Positions 46,201 through 55,104 of a stretch of DNA of 64,000 nt are shown here, piece after piece (position 1 is the first letter of the stretch; the number at the start of each line of letters is the position of its first letter). The DNA lies in assembly GCF_020103695.1 (NCBI RefSeq), contig NZ_JAHXBF010000012.1, positions 1-64,000 on the forward strand. Reading direction: 5' to 3'. The notes under the pieces are model-generated. The model was not told where the DNA came from and did no database searches. It worked only from the letters and a program-made list of their open reading frames with translations. The stretch is from Hyalangium versicolor. Lineage in GTDB: Bacteria; Myxococcota; Myxococcia; Myxococcales; Myxococcaceae. Position numbers and translations under genes: made by a program.

Positions 46201-48835
46201 GACCCTGGCGTCCGGGGGCGCGCAGGGGGTGCTGGCGGTGTATCAGGTGACGGACGTATCGCTGGGCAGCAGCGTGCAGCGGCTGAAGGCGCGGCGGCTG
46301 TTGCCCGGGAGCTCGACCAACACTCCGCCCACCGCGCAGTCGCAGAGCGTCAGCACGGACGAGGATGTGGCGCTCGCGCTGGAACTCACGGGGACCGACG
46401 CCGAGGGAGGGCCACTGACCTATGCAGTAGCCACGGCGCCTTCGCACGGAGCGCTCACCGGTACTGCACCGAAGCTCACATACGTGCCCGCGGCGAACTA
46501 CTCCGGGCCGGACAGCTTCACCTTCACGGTCTCCGATGGGCAGGCAACGTCGACTCCGGGCACCGTGTCCCTCACGGTCGCTCCGGTCAATGACGCTCCG
46601 GTGGCGTCCGCGCAATCCGTGACCACGGCGGAGGAGACCGCCAAGGCCATCACGCTGAAGGCCACGGATGCGGAGAACGATCCGTTGAGCTTCGTGGTGG
46701 CCTCGGCTCCCAGCCACGGCAAGCTGACGGGTTCACCTCCCAACGTCACCTATACGCCCGACGCAAACTACTTCGGGCCGGACAGCTTCACTTTCTCGGC
46801 CTCGGATGGCACAGCGAACTCGGGGCTCGGAACGGTGAGCATCACTGTCACCCCGGTGAACGATGCACCGGTGGCCACCTCGCGTTCGCTGAGCACTCCG
46901 GAGGACACGGCGCTGCCAATCGTCCTCACGGGGACGGATGTGGATGGGGACTCGCTCTCCTTCGCGCTCACCTCTCAACCCACGCATGGCACGCTGAATG
47001 GCACGCCTCCCAACCTCACCTACACTCCCGCGGCGGGCTATCATGGAGCGGACCGCTTCACCTTCACGGTCTCGGATGGCCAGGTGACCTCCGTCCCGGG
47101 CACCATCTCCCTCTTCGTCGGCACGGGGAACAGCGGCCCCTCTGCCTCGAACAACGCGGTGACGACCTTGGAGGACACGCCAGTCGGCGTGAAGCTGGAG
47201 GGCTCGGATCCGGATGGAGACACCCTGTCCTTCACCATCACCTCGCAGCCTGCGCACGGCACGCTGACGGGCACGCCTCCCAACCTCACCTACACGCCGG
47301 AGGCGAACTACTCCGGCTCGGACAGCCTCTCCTTCACGGTGTCGGACGGCCTGGAAACCTCGGCGGTCGCGACGGTCTCGATCACGGTGACACCGGTGAA
47401 CGACGCGCCCGCTGCGGAGGCCCAGTCGCTCACGGTTCCAAAAGGGACGGCCACGACCATCACGCTCACCGCTGTGGATCCGGAGGGCTCTCCGGTGAGC
47501 TTCAAGGTGGCATCGGGCCCCAGTCACGGCACGCTGACGGGCACGCCGCCCAACCTCACCTACACGCCCGCGGCGAATTACTCCGGGCTGGACAGCTTCA
47601 CCTTCACGGCCTCGGACGGGCAGGCGACCTCACCCGAGACCCTTATCTCGCTGACCATCGGAGGGGACAATGGCGCGCCGGTGGCGTTGGCGCAGACGCT
47701 GGACGTCGCCGTGGGCAACCCGACGGCCATCGCCTTGGATGGCAGCGACGCGGACGACGAGGCCCTCACCTTCGCCATCGTGTCCCCACCCACGAGGGGA
47801 ACACTGACGGGCAAGCCGCCCGACGTCCTCTATATGGCGCCGGCGGATTTCCGGGGCACGGAGCGCTTCACCTTCTCGGTGAGCGACGGCAAGTCGAGCT
47901 CCACGGCGGAGGTACAGCTCAACGTGGAGGAGCGAGCGCTCACGGTCAGCGCGGCAGCGGACACCCTGCGCCCGGCCCAAGGCCAGCAGGTGCGCTTCTA
48001 CGCCAACGCGGTGGACAAGGCCGGCGCGGAGATTGCGCTCCGGTGGGACTTCGGAGACGGCCAGACGTCCCAGGAGGACCTGCCTGTCCACACCTTCGCG
48101 GCTCCGGGCACGTATGCGGTGCGGCTCGAGGCCACGACCACGACGGAGAAGGCCAGCACAGTGCTCCGGGTCCGGGTGCGCGACGCCGCGCCCATCCAGG
48201 TCGCGATGGACGTGCCCTCCACTCCGGTCATCGTCGGAGTCGAGGGCTCCTCGGTGCCCTTCAGCATCACCGCTCCGCAGTCCAACCTCTTCTATATCTG
48301 GGACTTCGGGGACAGCACTCCTGCCACCACGGGCACGACGGCTTCACACACCTGGGCCGACGACGGCAGCTTCACGCTGAAGGTGACGGCCAAGGACAGC
48401 CTCACCGGCGCCAGCCAGGTGATCACGCGCAACGTGCTCATCTACAACACACTCCCCGTGCCGCTACCGCAGGAGCGGGTCTCCATCACTCCCGGTCAGC
48501 CCGTCACCCTCCAGCTCTCGGCCTCGGACGCTGCGGGAGCCAGAGACCCACTCCGTTGGGTACTCGTGAGCGCGGAAGGCTCTCTGACGCCTGAGGGAGT
48601 CTTCACCCAGACTCCCTGGGAGAAGGGGCTGCTCACGGTGATCACCAAGGTCATCGACGGTGACGGCGGCGAGTCGCGGTTCGCATTCCAGATCTCCACG
48701 GGGGATGTCCCTGTCCTCCCCGAGGATTCGGAAGGCTGCGGCTGCGGCACGGGCTCTGGGGGTGCATCCGGCGCCTTCGGACTGGGCATGCTGCTCCTGG
48801 CGCTCGTGGCCGTGGGCCGCAGGGCCAGGAACTAA
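43286..48835 (+). CDS. Giant surface protein: 13 propeller-like repeats, 6 cadherin-like repeats, PKD domains, MYXO-CTERM
   Basis: A 1849-residue exported protein. Order: signal sequence with a weak lipobox (GVSC); domain of about 230 residues; 13 repeats of about 52 residues (near 280-990) with consensus PAVAFDGTNYLVVWxDxR, then DIYGARVSxxGTVLD; six cadherin-like (VCBS/CHDL-type) repeats of about 90 residues (near 1010-1550) with APSHGxLTGTPPNLTYTP and SGPDSFTFTVSDG; two or three PKD-like domains (RWDFGDG, YIWDFGD); and a MYXO-CTERM tail, GCGCGTG, hydrophobic helix, RRARN. MYXO-CTERM is the myxobacterial cell-surface sorting signal. Probable role: adhesion or cell-surface matrix. No protease or other catalytic motif seen. 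Confidence 0.9.
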   Translation: MVCPRSTPQLPRPVLSPSLSTRLLPFAVLLSLGVSCREQAAPPTDRTPPPRVSLDTPGAPFDLGSVIRRVHFAYRREGDAWTAGHTTWSARVTEGGLTFTPRHASLAVPENHPSASGSVLTGTPVTFGAAVFSRGGALVDNARPLGALSQEGALTLARGPVEEQLRNHENGIEQRWSLAHPPQGAGDLLIRVPIRGLRLAGETAQGVHFADASGLGVRYSHATWTDASGQQRELRAHAVAGAVEFRVPEALLATAAFPVMLAPTISPEFGLDTPVTAGGGNQTTPAVASNGTDYLVVWVDDRSGDADIYGTRVSQSGTVLDTLGLAIGASLNAQQSPAVAFDGTNYLVVWSDGRRGSGNDIYGARVSPAGSVLDPNGLALATSAVFTQLMRAPAIAFDGTNYLIVWDERTGFNGPSNLNALRVSPSGQPVGSPFAVSAADKNQLAASLAFDGTNYLAVWQDDRLGQNDIYGARISPSGTLVDTGGIIINSAQQAQTNPTVAFNGTSYVVVWEDARNTAATGIDLYGTRVAPDGSVLDGLGLPLVTSAANQTLPALARLGTQCLLAWQDLRNGTLDVYATRLDGAGTVLDASGLAVATALGDQSTVAVASSGTSALVTWGDARTLDIVGARVDATGAVLDPSGVTLSLNTNSETNPAVAFDGTNYLVVWQDNRGSGFDLYGVRVSASGTVLDSAGVLISGATGHQRNPAVAFDGTNYLVVWEDTRNGPTSDIFGARVSPAGTMLDTTGLPLCQRFSPQEHPAVAFDGTNYLVVWDDSGTSAARDIYGTRVSKSGSVLDPLFFGISTDANDQSMPALAFDGTNYLVAWSDLRNNSTADVYGARVSRTGAVLDTAGVQLASGTEAQTDPALAFDGTNYLLVWSDYQSFPSSNLFARRVRTTGIPLDAAPIAVSTAPGHQQQPSVVFDGTDFLIAWQDGRGGTDLDLYAGRVSRSGTVLDGDGFILSASASDESVVTLASGGAQGVLAVYQVTDVSLGSSVQRLKARRLLPGSSTNTPPTAQSQSVSTDEDVALALELTGTDAEGGPLTYAVATAPSHGALTGTAPKLTYVPAANYSGPDSFTFTVSDGQATSTPGTVSLTVAPVNDAPVASAQSVTTAEETAKAITLKATDAENDPLSFVVASAPSHGKLTGSPPNVTYTPDANYFGPDSFTFSASDGTANSGLGTVSITVTPVNDAPVATSRSLSTPEDTALPIVLTGTDVDGDSLSFALTSQPTHGTLNGTPPNLTYTPAAGYHGADRFTFTVSDGQVTSVPGTISLFVGTGNSGPSASNNAVTTLEDTPVGVKLEGSDPDGDTLSFTITSQPAHGTLTGTPPNLTYTPEANYSGSDSLSFTVSDGLETSAVATVSITVTPVNDAPAAEAQSLTVPKGTATTITLTAVDPEGSPVSFKVASGPSHGTLTGTPPNLTYTPAANYSGLDSFTFTASDGQATSPETLISLTIGGDNGAPVALAQTLDVAVGNPTAIALDGSDADDEALTFAIVSPPTRGTLTGKPPDVLYMAPADFRGTERFTFSVSDGKSSSTAEVQLNVEERALTVSAAADTLRPAQGQQVRFYANAVDKAGAEIALRWDFGDGQTSQEDLPVHTFAAPGTYAVRLEATTTTEKASTVLRVRVRDAAPIQVAMDVPSTPVIVGVEGSSVPFSITAPQSNLFYIWDFGDSTPATTGTTASHTWADDGSFTLKVTAKDSLTGASQVITRNVLIYNTLPVPLPQERVSITPGQPVTLQLSASDAAGARDPLRWVLVSAEGSLTPEGVFTQTPWEKGLLTVITKVIDGDGGESRFAFQISTGDVPVLPEDSEGCGCGTGSGGASGAFGLGMLLLALVAVGRRARN

Positions 48836-48844
48836 GGCGAAGCA

Positions 48845-48875
48845 GGGCTCGGAGTCGCGAAGGGATTCCGAGCCC
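48845..48875. terminator. Bidirectional terminator hairpin
   Basis: GGGCTCGGA pairs with TCCGAGCCC (9 bp) across a 13-nt loop, between the convergent giant-protein and SDR genes. Confidence 0.55.
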
Positions 48876-48879
48876 CACC

Positions 48880-49659
48880 TCACACCGCGCCGGACAGTCC
48901 TCCATCCACATTGATGGCGGTGCCGGTGACATAGGAAGCGCGCGCCGAGAGAAGGAACGCCACGACGTCGGCGAACTCCTCGGCCCGCCCGATGCGCCCG
49001 AGCGGCACACCTGCCTCACGGCTGCGCTCGGCGTAGAACTCGTCCGCGGATTTGCCTGAGGCCTCGGCGCGACGGTTCCACTGCCCGCTCTCGATCATCC
49101 CCACGAGCACGGCGTTGACGCGGATGCCCTCCGGTCCGAACTCCTTGGAGAGCACCTTGGTCAGGGACATGCCCGCGGCGCGGGACACGGAGGACGGGGT
49201 GGTGTTCTTCCCGGGCTCCTTGGCCTTGATGGAGAGCACGTTGACGATGGACCCACCGCCCGCGGCGCGCAGGTGGGGGACGACGAGCCGCACGGTGCGC
49301 ATGGCGGCGAACACCTTGAGCTGGAAGTCCTCCTCCCACTCCTTCTCGGTGACGGCGAGGAAGGGCCTGGCGGACGCGGAGCCGGCATTGTTCACGAGCC
49401 CATCCACGCGGCCCCATCGCTCGTGGGCGGCCTTGACGAAGCGCTCCAGGTCCTCGGCGCGAGTCACATCCGCGGTGAGCGCGAGCACCTCACCGCCCTG
49501 GGCGCGCAAGGTATCGGCGGTGGCCTCGAGCTTGCGCAGGTTCCGGGCGCATAGGGCGACGCGAGCGCCTTCCCAGATGAGTCGATTGCAGACGGCGGCT
49601 CCGAGTCCCTCCGAGCCACCCGTCACGAGCACCACCTTGCCGGCGAGCTCCAGGTCCAT
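48880..49659 (-). CDS. SDR-family protein without the catalytic Tyr-Lys pair
   Basis: A 259-residue classical short-chain dehydrogenase fold. The NAD(P) site TGGSEGLGAAV at 14-24 and NNAG near 91 are intact, and the C-terminal YVTGTAINVDGG is standard. The YxxxK active-site segment reads PSSVSRAAG, so the positions of Tyr and Lys are Ser and Arg. It may be a ligand-binding or noncatalytic SDR, or use another chemistry seen in atypical FabG-like proteins. The nucleotide sequence confirms these codons. The 69-bp gap to add shows nothing else. Confidence 0.9.
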   Translation of the reverse strand: MDLELAGKVVLVTGGSEGLGAAVCNRLIWEGARVALCARNLRKLEATADTLRAQGGEVLALTADVTRAEDLERFVKAAHERWGRVDGLVNNAGSASARPFLAVTEKEWEEDFQLKVFAAMRTVRLVVPHLRAAGGGSIVNVLSIKAKEPGKNTTPSSVSRAAGMSLTKVLSKEFGPEGIRVNAVLVGMIESGQWNRRAEASGKSADEFYAERSREAGVPLGRIGRAEEFADVVAFLLSARASYVTGTAINVDGGLSGAV

Positions 49660-49728
49660 TGAGCGGGTCTCCTCCTGAGACGAACCGCCTCCTTATATAT
49701 GGACCCGCGAGCTCATCGGCTCGGGAAC

Positions 49729-50889
49729 TCAGGCGGGCTTTTTCACGGGGGTGGGTCGCTTCTCGAAGGCGGCGAGCGTGGTGGCGATCTCCTGGTTCAC
49801 GGCGCGCAGCATGTCCTGCTTCTCGCGGAACGGGAGGAAGGCGCTCTTGAAGCCGGAGACGATGATGGTGGTGAGGTCTTCCAGCGCGAGACCGAGCTCC
49901 TTGTGAGCGAGCCACAGCTCCTTGGTGACCGTGGTGTCGGTGATGAGCCGGTTGTCGGTGTTGATCGTCACGCGCAGGCCGTAGTCGAAGTAGAACTTGA
50001 GCGGGTGCGCGTTGAGGCTGGAGACCGCGCCCGTCTGCACGTTGGAGGTGGGACACACCTCGAGCGGGATGCGGTGATCGTTCACGTAGTTGAGCAGGTC
50101 GCCGTCCTCGCGAAGCCGCGTGCCGTGGCCGATGCGGTGCGCGCCCAGGTAGTGGATGGCCTGGGAGATGGACTCAGGGCCGAAGGCCTCGCCGGCGTGG
50201 GCGGTGCAGTTGACGTTGTTCTTGAGGATGAGCTGGAAGGCGTCCTTGTGGTCCTTGGCGGGGAAGCTGGCCTCGGCGCCAGCGAGATCGAATCCGATGA
50301 CGCCGCGGTTCTTGTAGGCCACGCTCAGCTCGGCCAGACGCATGGAAGTCTGGGGGTTGATGTGACGGATGCCGCAGACGATGACGCCGCACTTGATGCC
50401 CGTCTCGCGCTTGGCGGCGCGCAGGCCCTCGAGCACCGAATCGATCACCGTGGTCATCTTCAGGCCCTTCTGCAGGTGCAGTGCGGGCGAGTAGCGGACC
50501 TCCAGATAGCGCACGTTCTCGGCGGCGGCATCGACGGCCAGCTCGTAGGCGGAGCGATAGAGCGCATCAGCGGTCTGCAGCACGGAGAGGGTGACGTCGA
50601 ACGCCACCAGATACTCCTCGAGGCTCTTGCACACCTGGCCCATGTGGATGGCCTGGGCCAGCCCGTCCACGGAGTCAGCGGGGAGCTTGATCTTCTGCTG
50701 CTCGGCCAGCTCGAGGATGGTCTTCAGCCGCATGGAGCCATCGAGGTGGCAGTGCAGATCCGTCTTGGGGAGGGCGTGGAGCAGCTCCTCGGTTACTTCG
50801 ATGGCCGGGGGTGGGGAGATGTCGGCACGCCTGGCGGCGGAAGGGATCCCGGTAGCGCTGGGGAGCTCGTCGTCACGAATGGAGGCCAT
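49729..50889 (-). CDS. add: Adenosine deaminase
   Basis: A 386-residue zinc-dependent deaminase that converts adenosine to inosine. Motifs: DLHCHLDGS (zinc His pair) near residue 43, HAGEAFG (His/Glu) near 226, HRIGHGTRL near 249, and NTDNRL (zinc Asp) near 327. The ATG at 50889 has AAGGAA upstream, and the N-terminal extension before the barrel is about 30 residues, longer than typical Add. It is divergent from the beta-propeller lipoprotein gene across 58 bp. Confidence 0.94.
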   Translation of the reverse strand: MASIRDDELPSATGIPSAARRADISPPPAIEVTEELLHALPKTDLHCHLDGSMRLKTILELAEQQKIKLPADSVDGLAQAIHMGQVCKSLEEYLVAFDVTLSVLQTADALYRSAYELAVDAAAENVRYLEVRYSPALHLQKGLKMTTVIDSVLEGLRAAKRETGIKCGVIVCGIRHINPQTSMRLAELSVAYKNRGVIGFDLAGAEASFPAKDHKDAFQLILKNNVNCTAHAGEAFGPESISQAIHYLGAHRIGHGTRLREDGDLLNYVNDHRIPLEVCPTSNVQTGAVSSLNAHPLKFYFDYGLRVTINTDNRLITDTTVTKELWLAHKELGLALEDLTTIIVSGFKSAFLPFREKQDMLRAVNQEIATTLAAFEKRPTPVKKPA

Positions 50890-50947
50890 GGTCGCGGTTC
50901 CTTGCTTGCCAACCCGCGAGCGGGTCGGAAGATGCATCCCTCAAACC

Positions 50948-52021
50948 ATGCTGCCGCGCGCGTGTCCATGTAGCTGCCTGCTGCTCGTACTCCTGGCGAC
51001 AGGAATGGCGGGGTGCCAGCGGCCCACGGAGCGGGTGTTCGCGTTCTCCACGGATGCGTCCTCGCGAGCGGGGCTGGTGGGGTTGGAGGACGGCGTGTTG
51101 GTGGGCAACGAGGCAGGCGCGCTGGTGCGGCTGACGCGCAGCGGCGAGCCGGTGTGGCGGGTGAAGTTTGGCCAGGAGGTGGCGGCGCGGCCCACGGTTG
51201 CGGGGGACAGCGTCGTTGCGGGGACGGTGGGAGGGGAGCTGGCGAAACTGGGGCTCGCGGATGGCACGGAGCGTTGGCGCCTCACGGGAGTGCCGCCGGT
51301 ACTCACGGCACTGGTCTCGGACGATGCATCCGTCTACGTGCAGGGGCCAGACGGAGCGGTGCGAGCGCATGCCTTGGACACGGGACAGGTCCGCTGGAGG
51401 CAACCCGCGCCGAAGGCGGAGGAGGCACATATCGATCCGAGCCAACGGCTGCCCGCGCCGGTGCTGGCGGGAGGCGTGCTGGTGGTGTCGTTGGGGGATG
51501 CGGGGCTGGTGGGGCTCTCCACGGTGGATGGGACGGTCCGCTGGCGCAAGCCCTGGACCCAGGTGTTGGGGATGACGCGCGAGGGAGACACGCTGTACGT
51601 GTCCATGCGCAACGGGAGAGTAGGCTCGCTGAAGGGAGAGGATGGCTCCGTGCGGTGGGAGCAGACTCCGGCGGAGGTGCTCACGAGCCCGCCAACGTAC
51701 CTGCAGGGAGTGCTCTGGGTGGGAACCGAGCCGCCGCAATTGCTGGCGATCTCTCCAACGGACGGACGGCGACTCTCGGGGATAGCCCTGCCCGCTCAGC
51801 TGGTGACGCAGATCACCGAGCATGGGGAACAGCTGATCGTGCCCACGAGCGGCCGGGAAGGCCTGCTAGTAGCCCTGCGGCGGCAGGGAGGAGCGCCGGT
51901 GTTCTCGGTACGCACGGACACGCCGCTGCGGACGACACCGGTGGTCATCGGCGATCAGCTCTTCGCGCTGGGCCTGGACGGACGAGTGCTCTCCTGGAGC
52001 ATCCGGGTCCCAGAGCCGTAA
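50948..52021 (+). CDS. PQQ-like beta-propeller lipoprotein (BamB-like)
   Basis: A 357-residue exported lipoprotein with lipobox MAGC (Cys23). The mature protein is a WD/PQQ-type propeller with repeated VWRVKFG, RWRLTG, RWRQPA, RWRKPW, RWEQTP strands, each followed by A or D residues at loop positions. Such propellers include BamB of the outer-membrane assembly complex, which the size and lipidation suit, but BamB-specific motifs could not be confirmed. Located at the inner leaflet of the outer membrane if BamB-like. Confidence 0.85.
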   Translation: MLPRACPCSCLLLVLLATGMAGCQRPTERVFAFSTDASSRAGLVGLEDGVLVGNEAGALVRLTRSGEPVWRVKFGQEVAARPTVAGDSVVAGTVGGELAKLGLADGTERWRLTGVPPVLTALVSDDASVYVQGPDGAVRAHALDTGQVRWRQPAPKAEEAHIDPSQRLPAPVLAGGVLVVSLGDAGLVGLSTVDGTVRWRKPWTQVLGMTREGDTLYVSMRNGRVGSLKGEDGSVRWEQTPAEVLTSPPTYLQGVLWVGTEPPQLLAISPTDGRRLSGIALPAQLVTQITEHGEQLIVPTSGREGLLVALRRQGGAPVFSVRTDTPLRTTPVVIGDQLFALGLDGRVLSWSIRVPEP

Positions 52022-52045
52022 GCGCCCCGGGCCGCGAGGCTCTGC

Positions 52046-54370
52046 TCAACCCGGCATGAGAAAGCGGGCGATGACGCGCTTGAGGCCCACGCTCCCACCG
52101 AAATCGACGGTGACCTTGGCGTTGGGGCCCACACCATCGGTGGAGATGATGCGGCCGACGCCGAACTGCTCGTGGCGCACGCGCATCCCCCGGACATCTC
52201 CGCTCATGCCCTCTCCATCCGAGGCCTGGGAGTAGGAGCGATCGATGCGAGGGCCGCTGTCGTCATCATAGGAGCGACGGCGAGGAGCCACGGGAGAGGG
52301 CGCGGGGCGCTGGACCTGCTGGGCCTCGGGCTCGATGCCGAAGAGCTGGGGCGGCACATCTCGAAGGAAGCGGGAGGGAGGGTTGTAGCGCAGCTCACCG
52401 AAAAGAGAGCGGCACTGCGCGAAGCTGATGAAGAGGCGCTTGCGAGCGCGAGTGAAGCCCACGTAGCAGAGGCGGCGTTCCTCGGCCATCTCCTCACTTT
52501 CCTCGGGGTCCTCGACGGCGAGGGAGCGCGAGTGGGGAAAGACGTTGTCCTCCATACCGGTGAGGAACACGGCATCGAACTCGAGGCCCTTGGCGGCGTG
52601 GAGCGTCATGAGCGCCACCCTGCCCTCTCCCACCTCGGCATCCGCCTCACCCACGAGGCTGATCTGCTCCAAGAAGGCCTGGAGCGGGGGCACATCGGCG
52701 GACAGAGACGCAGCCTCGAGTTCAGGAGGAGGAGGCTCGGCTCCCTCTGGGGGCTGGGCCGTGGCAGCGGCCACTGCAGCGGCTGCGCGATTGAGATCGA
52801 ACTCCTGGGCGGCGCCGAGGAATTCGCGAAGGTTCTCCGCGCGAGTGAGGGACTCGTCACTTCCCTCAGCGGTGAGCGACTCCACGAGCTTCGTCTCCTG
52901 GAGCATCTGATCCACGGCACTGGCGGCGTCGCGGGCCTCCTGGGCAAAGTTGTTCAGCGAGGACACCAGCGCGTGGAAGGTGGAGAGCCGTCGCGTGGCG
53001 GTGGTGTTGAGCCCGGGGATGCGCTCGGGCCGGGAAGTGGCCTCATAGAGGCTGATCCCCTGCTGGTCGGCGTAGTCGGAAAGGCGCTCCACGGTGGTGT
53101 CGCCGATGCCACGAGCGGGAGTGTTGATGACGCGTAGCAGGTCCGCATCGGAGCGAGGGTTGACCATGAGCCGCAGGTAGGCGGCGGCATCGCGCACCTC
53201 GGCACGGTCATAGAAGCTGCGGCCGCTCACGAGCGAATAGGGCACACGAGCCAGACGCATGGCCTCTTCGAGCACGCGGCTCTGGGCGTTCGCGCGGTAG
53301 AAGACAGCCATCCCCGAGTACTTGATGAAGCCCTCGCGCTGCAGCGCATGAATCTGCCGAGCCACTTCTTGGGCCTCGGCGCGCTCGTCGCGGCTGATGA
53401 GGAGCTGGAGGTGTTCGCCGCACTGCCGATCGCTCCAGAGCTTCTTGGGCATGCGGCGGCGGTTCTTGGAGATGACGGAGTGAGCGGCCTCGAGGATGTT
53501 CTGGTCGGAGCGGTAGTTCTGCTCCAGCTTGACGACCTTGGCGCCGGGGTACTGCTCGGGAAAGCGGAGGATGTTGTCCACGCTGGCTCCGCGCCAGCGG
53601 TAGATGGACTGGTCGTCATCGCCGACCACCACGAGGTTGGCGCTTGGAGGAGGCGCCAGCAGACGCAGCAGCTCGTACTGAACGGGGTTGGTGTCCTGGA
53701 ACTCGTCTACGAGCACATGGGTGAAGCGTTGCTGGTACCGGGCGAGGACATCGGGGCGTTTGCGGAACAGGGTGACGAGAAGGAGCAGCAGGTCACCGAA
53801 ATCCACTGCATTCGCGGCGCGCAGCAGGCGCTGGTAGGCCTGATAGGTCCGCTTCACCACCATGCCGCGCACATCATCGATGTCCACCTGCATGTCGTCG
53901 GGCATGCGGGCGGCGTTCTTCTCCTGGTCGATGCGGTGGAGAATCTCTCGGGGCTGGATGCTCATCTCCACGCGAGCGTCGCGCATGGCGCGCTTGACGA
54001 GCCCGAGCTGGTCCCCGTCGTCATAGATGACGAAGCTGCGAGTGAGCCCCACGGCCTCGGCCTCGCGGCGGAGGATCATCGCGGCGGACGAGTGGAAGGT
54101 GCTGACGACGAGCTCATTGGCCTGCCCGCCCAGGAGCTGGGTGAGGCGTTCGCGCATTTCGCGAGCGGCCTTGTTGGTGAAGGTGACGGCGAGGATGCGC
54201 CAGGGGAAGACGCGGCGGACCATCACGAGATGAGCCACACGGCGAGTGATGACGCGCGTCTTGCCGCTCCCGGCCCCGGACAGGACGAGCAGCGGACCGT
54301 CCCCATGGAGGACGGCCTCCTTCTGGGGCGGGTTCAGGTCTTCGAGGAGGGCTTGTTCGTGCGATTTCAC
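52046..54370 (-). CDS. UvrD/PcrA-type DNA helicase
   Basis: A 774-residue SF1A helicase. Motifs: Walker A GAGSGKTRV near residue 32, TFTNKAAREM, DEFQDTNPVQ near 226, GDDDQSIYRWRGA near 254, and the C-terminal TLHAAKGLEFDAVFLTG near 595 and YVGFTRARKRL near 645. Residues 725-774 form a Tudor/KOW-like end (HEQFGVGRIISTDGVG) present in PcrA/UvrD that contacts RNA polymerase. An Ala/Pro-rich insertion near 530-575 is not in the standard fold. Start is GTG. Functions in nucleotide-excision repair and replication. Family cannot be split into UvrD, PcrA or Rep by eye. Confidence 0.95.
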   Translation of the reverse strand: MKSHEQALLEDLNPPQKEAVLHGDGPLLVLSGAGSGKTRVITRRVAHLVMVRRVFPWRILAVTFTNKAAREMRERLTQLLGGQANELVVSTFHSSAAMILRREAEAVGLTRSFVIYDDGDQLGLVKRAMRDARVEMSIQPREILHRIDQEKNAARMPDDMQVDIDDVRGMVVKRTYQAYQRLLRAANAVDFGDLLLLLVTLFRKRPDVLARYQQRFTHVLVDEFQDTNPVQYELLRLLAPPPSANLVVVGDDDQSIYRWRGASVDNILRFPEQYPGAKVVKLEQNYRSDQNILEAAHSVISKNRRRMPKKLWSDRQCGEHLQLLISRDERAEAQEVARQIHALQREGFIKYSGMAVFYRANAQSRVLEEAMRLARVPYSLVSGRSFYDRAEVRDAAAYLRLMVNPRSDADLLRVINTPARGIGDTTVERLSDYADQQGISLYEATSRPERIPGLNTTATRRLSTFHALVSSLNNFAQEARDAASAVDQMLQETKLVESLTAEGSDESLTRAENLREFLGAAQEFDLNRAAAAVAAATAQPPEGAEPPPPELEAASLSADVPPLQAFLEQISLVGEADAEVGEGRVALMTLHAAKGLEFDAVFLTGMEDNVFPHSRSLAVEDPEESEEMAEERRLCYVGFTRARKRLFISFAQCRSLFGELRYNPPSRFLRDVPPQLFGIEPEAQQVQRPAPSPVAPRRRSYDDDSGPRIDRSYSQASDGEGMSGDVRGMRVRHEQFGVGRIISTDGVGPNAKVTVDFGGSVGLKRVIARFLMPG

Positions 54371-54511
54371 GGAGGGTCGGGTGGGAGCGGAAGCCCTGTC
54401 TTCTAACGGATTTCAGCGCTGTGCGACGGACGTTCCGCGAAAGAGAGTGGCAGGCTGCTCGCACAGCCTGCTTCTGACAGGTCAGGCCCGGCTCGAATAG
54501 AGTGGTGGCTC

Positions 54512-54982
54512 ATGTCCGACACCCCGTCCCGCCCCACGCAGGAGCAGCTCGATCGCTACGCGGAGCTGTTCAACAAGAGCCAGACGCTGAGTTTCCTGGG
54601 ATGCCGCGTCTCGTTTCCCGAAGGCCGCAAGGTCGTCGTGAGCATCCCGGAGGTCGGCCCTCAGCACCTGGGCGGCCTGGGTACCTCGGCCATCAACGGC
54701 GGCATCATCGCGGCCCTGTTCGACCTGGTGATTGGCTGCACGCCGGCGCTGTTGGATCCCACGCGGCGCTGCGCCACGCTGCAGCTCTCCATGAGCTTCC
54801 AGCGCCCGCTCACGGGAAAGACGGTGCGCGCCGAGGCGGAGATCGACTCCTACGGCAAGAACACCCTCTTCGCCTCAGCCCGGGTGCTGGACGGCGAGAA
54901 CCAGGTCTGCGCGCGGGCCCAGGGGGTCGTCCGCATCTCCACCCTTCCCTGGGCCTCGGGCGAGAGCCCTGCTGTCAACTAG
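54512..54982 (+). CDS. PaaI-type hotdog thioesterase
   Basis: A 156-residue hotdog-fold acyl-CoA thioesterase of the PaaI/YdiI type. GLGTSAINGGIIAALFDLVI near residue 55 provides the active-site helix, preceded by PQHLGG. The Asp in FDLVIG is the probable catalytic acid. Cytoplasmic. Its substrate (aryl or short acyl CoA) cannot be told. It is not obviously linked to the sigma operon 122 bp downstream. Confidence 0.9.
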   Translation: MSDTPSRPTQEQLDRYAELFNKSQTLSFLGCRVSFPEGRKVVVSIPEVGPQHLGGLGTSAINGGIIAALFDLVIGCTPALLDPTRRCATLQLSMSFQRPLTGKTVRAEAEIDSYGKNTLFASARVLDGENQVCARAQGVVRISTLPWASGESPAVN

Positions 54983-55104
54983 AAACTCACCTTGCCCTAC
55001 ATCCCCATCCATTCTGTCCGATATGCCTGGAGAGGCCGGACGTTTTCGGAGGCACCAGGGAGGAGTCAGGCTCTGGGAGACCACCGAAAACACAGGAAGA
55101 AACG

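Noticed and set aside
43376-46717. 1113-codon minus-strand open frame
   Set aside because: Antisense to the repeat region of the giant surface protein.
54502-55104. N-terminal extension of the ECF sigma factor
   Set aside because: It is an out-of-frame shadow of the thioesterase gene; the sigma gene has its own ribosome-binding site at 55105.
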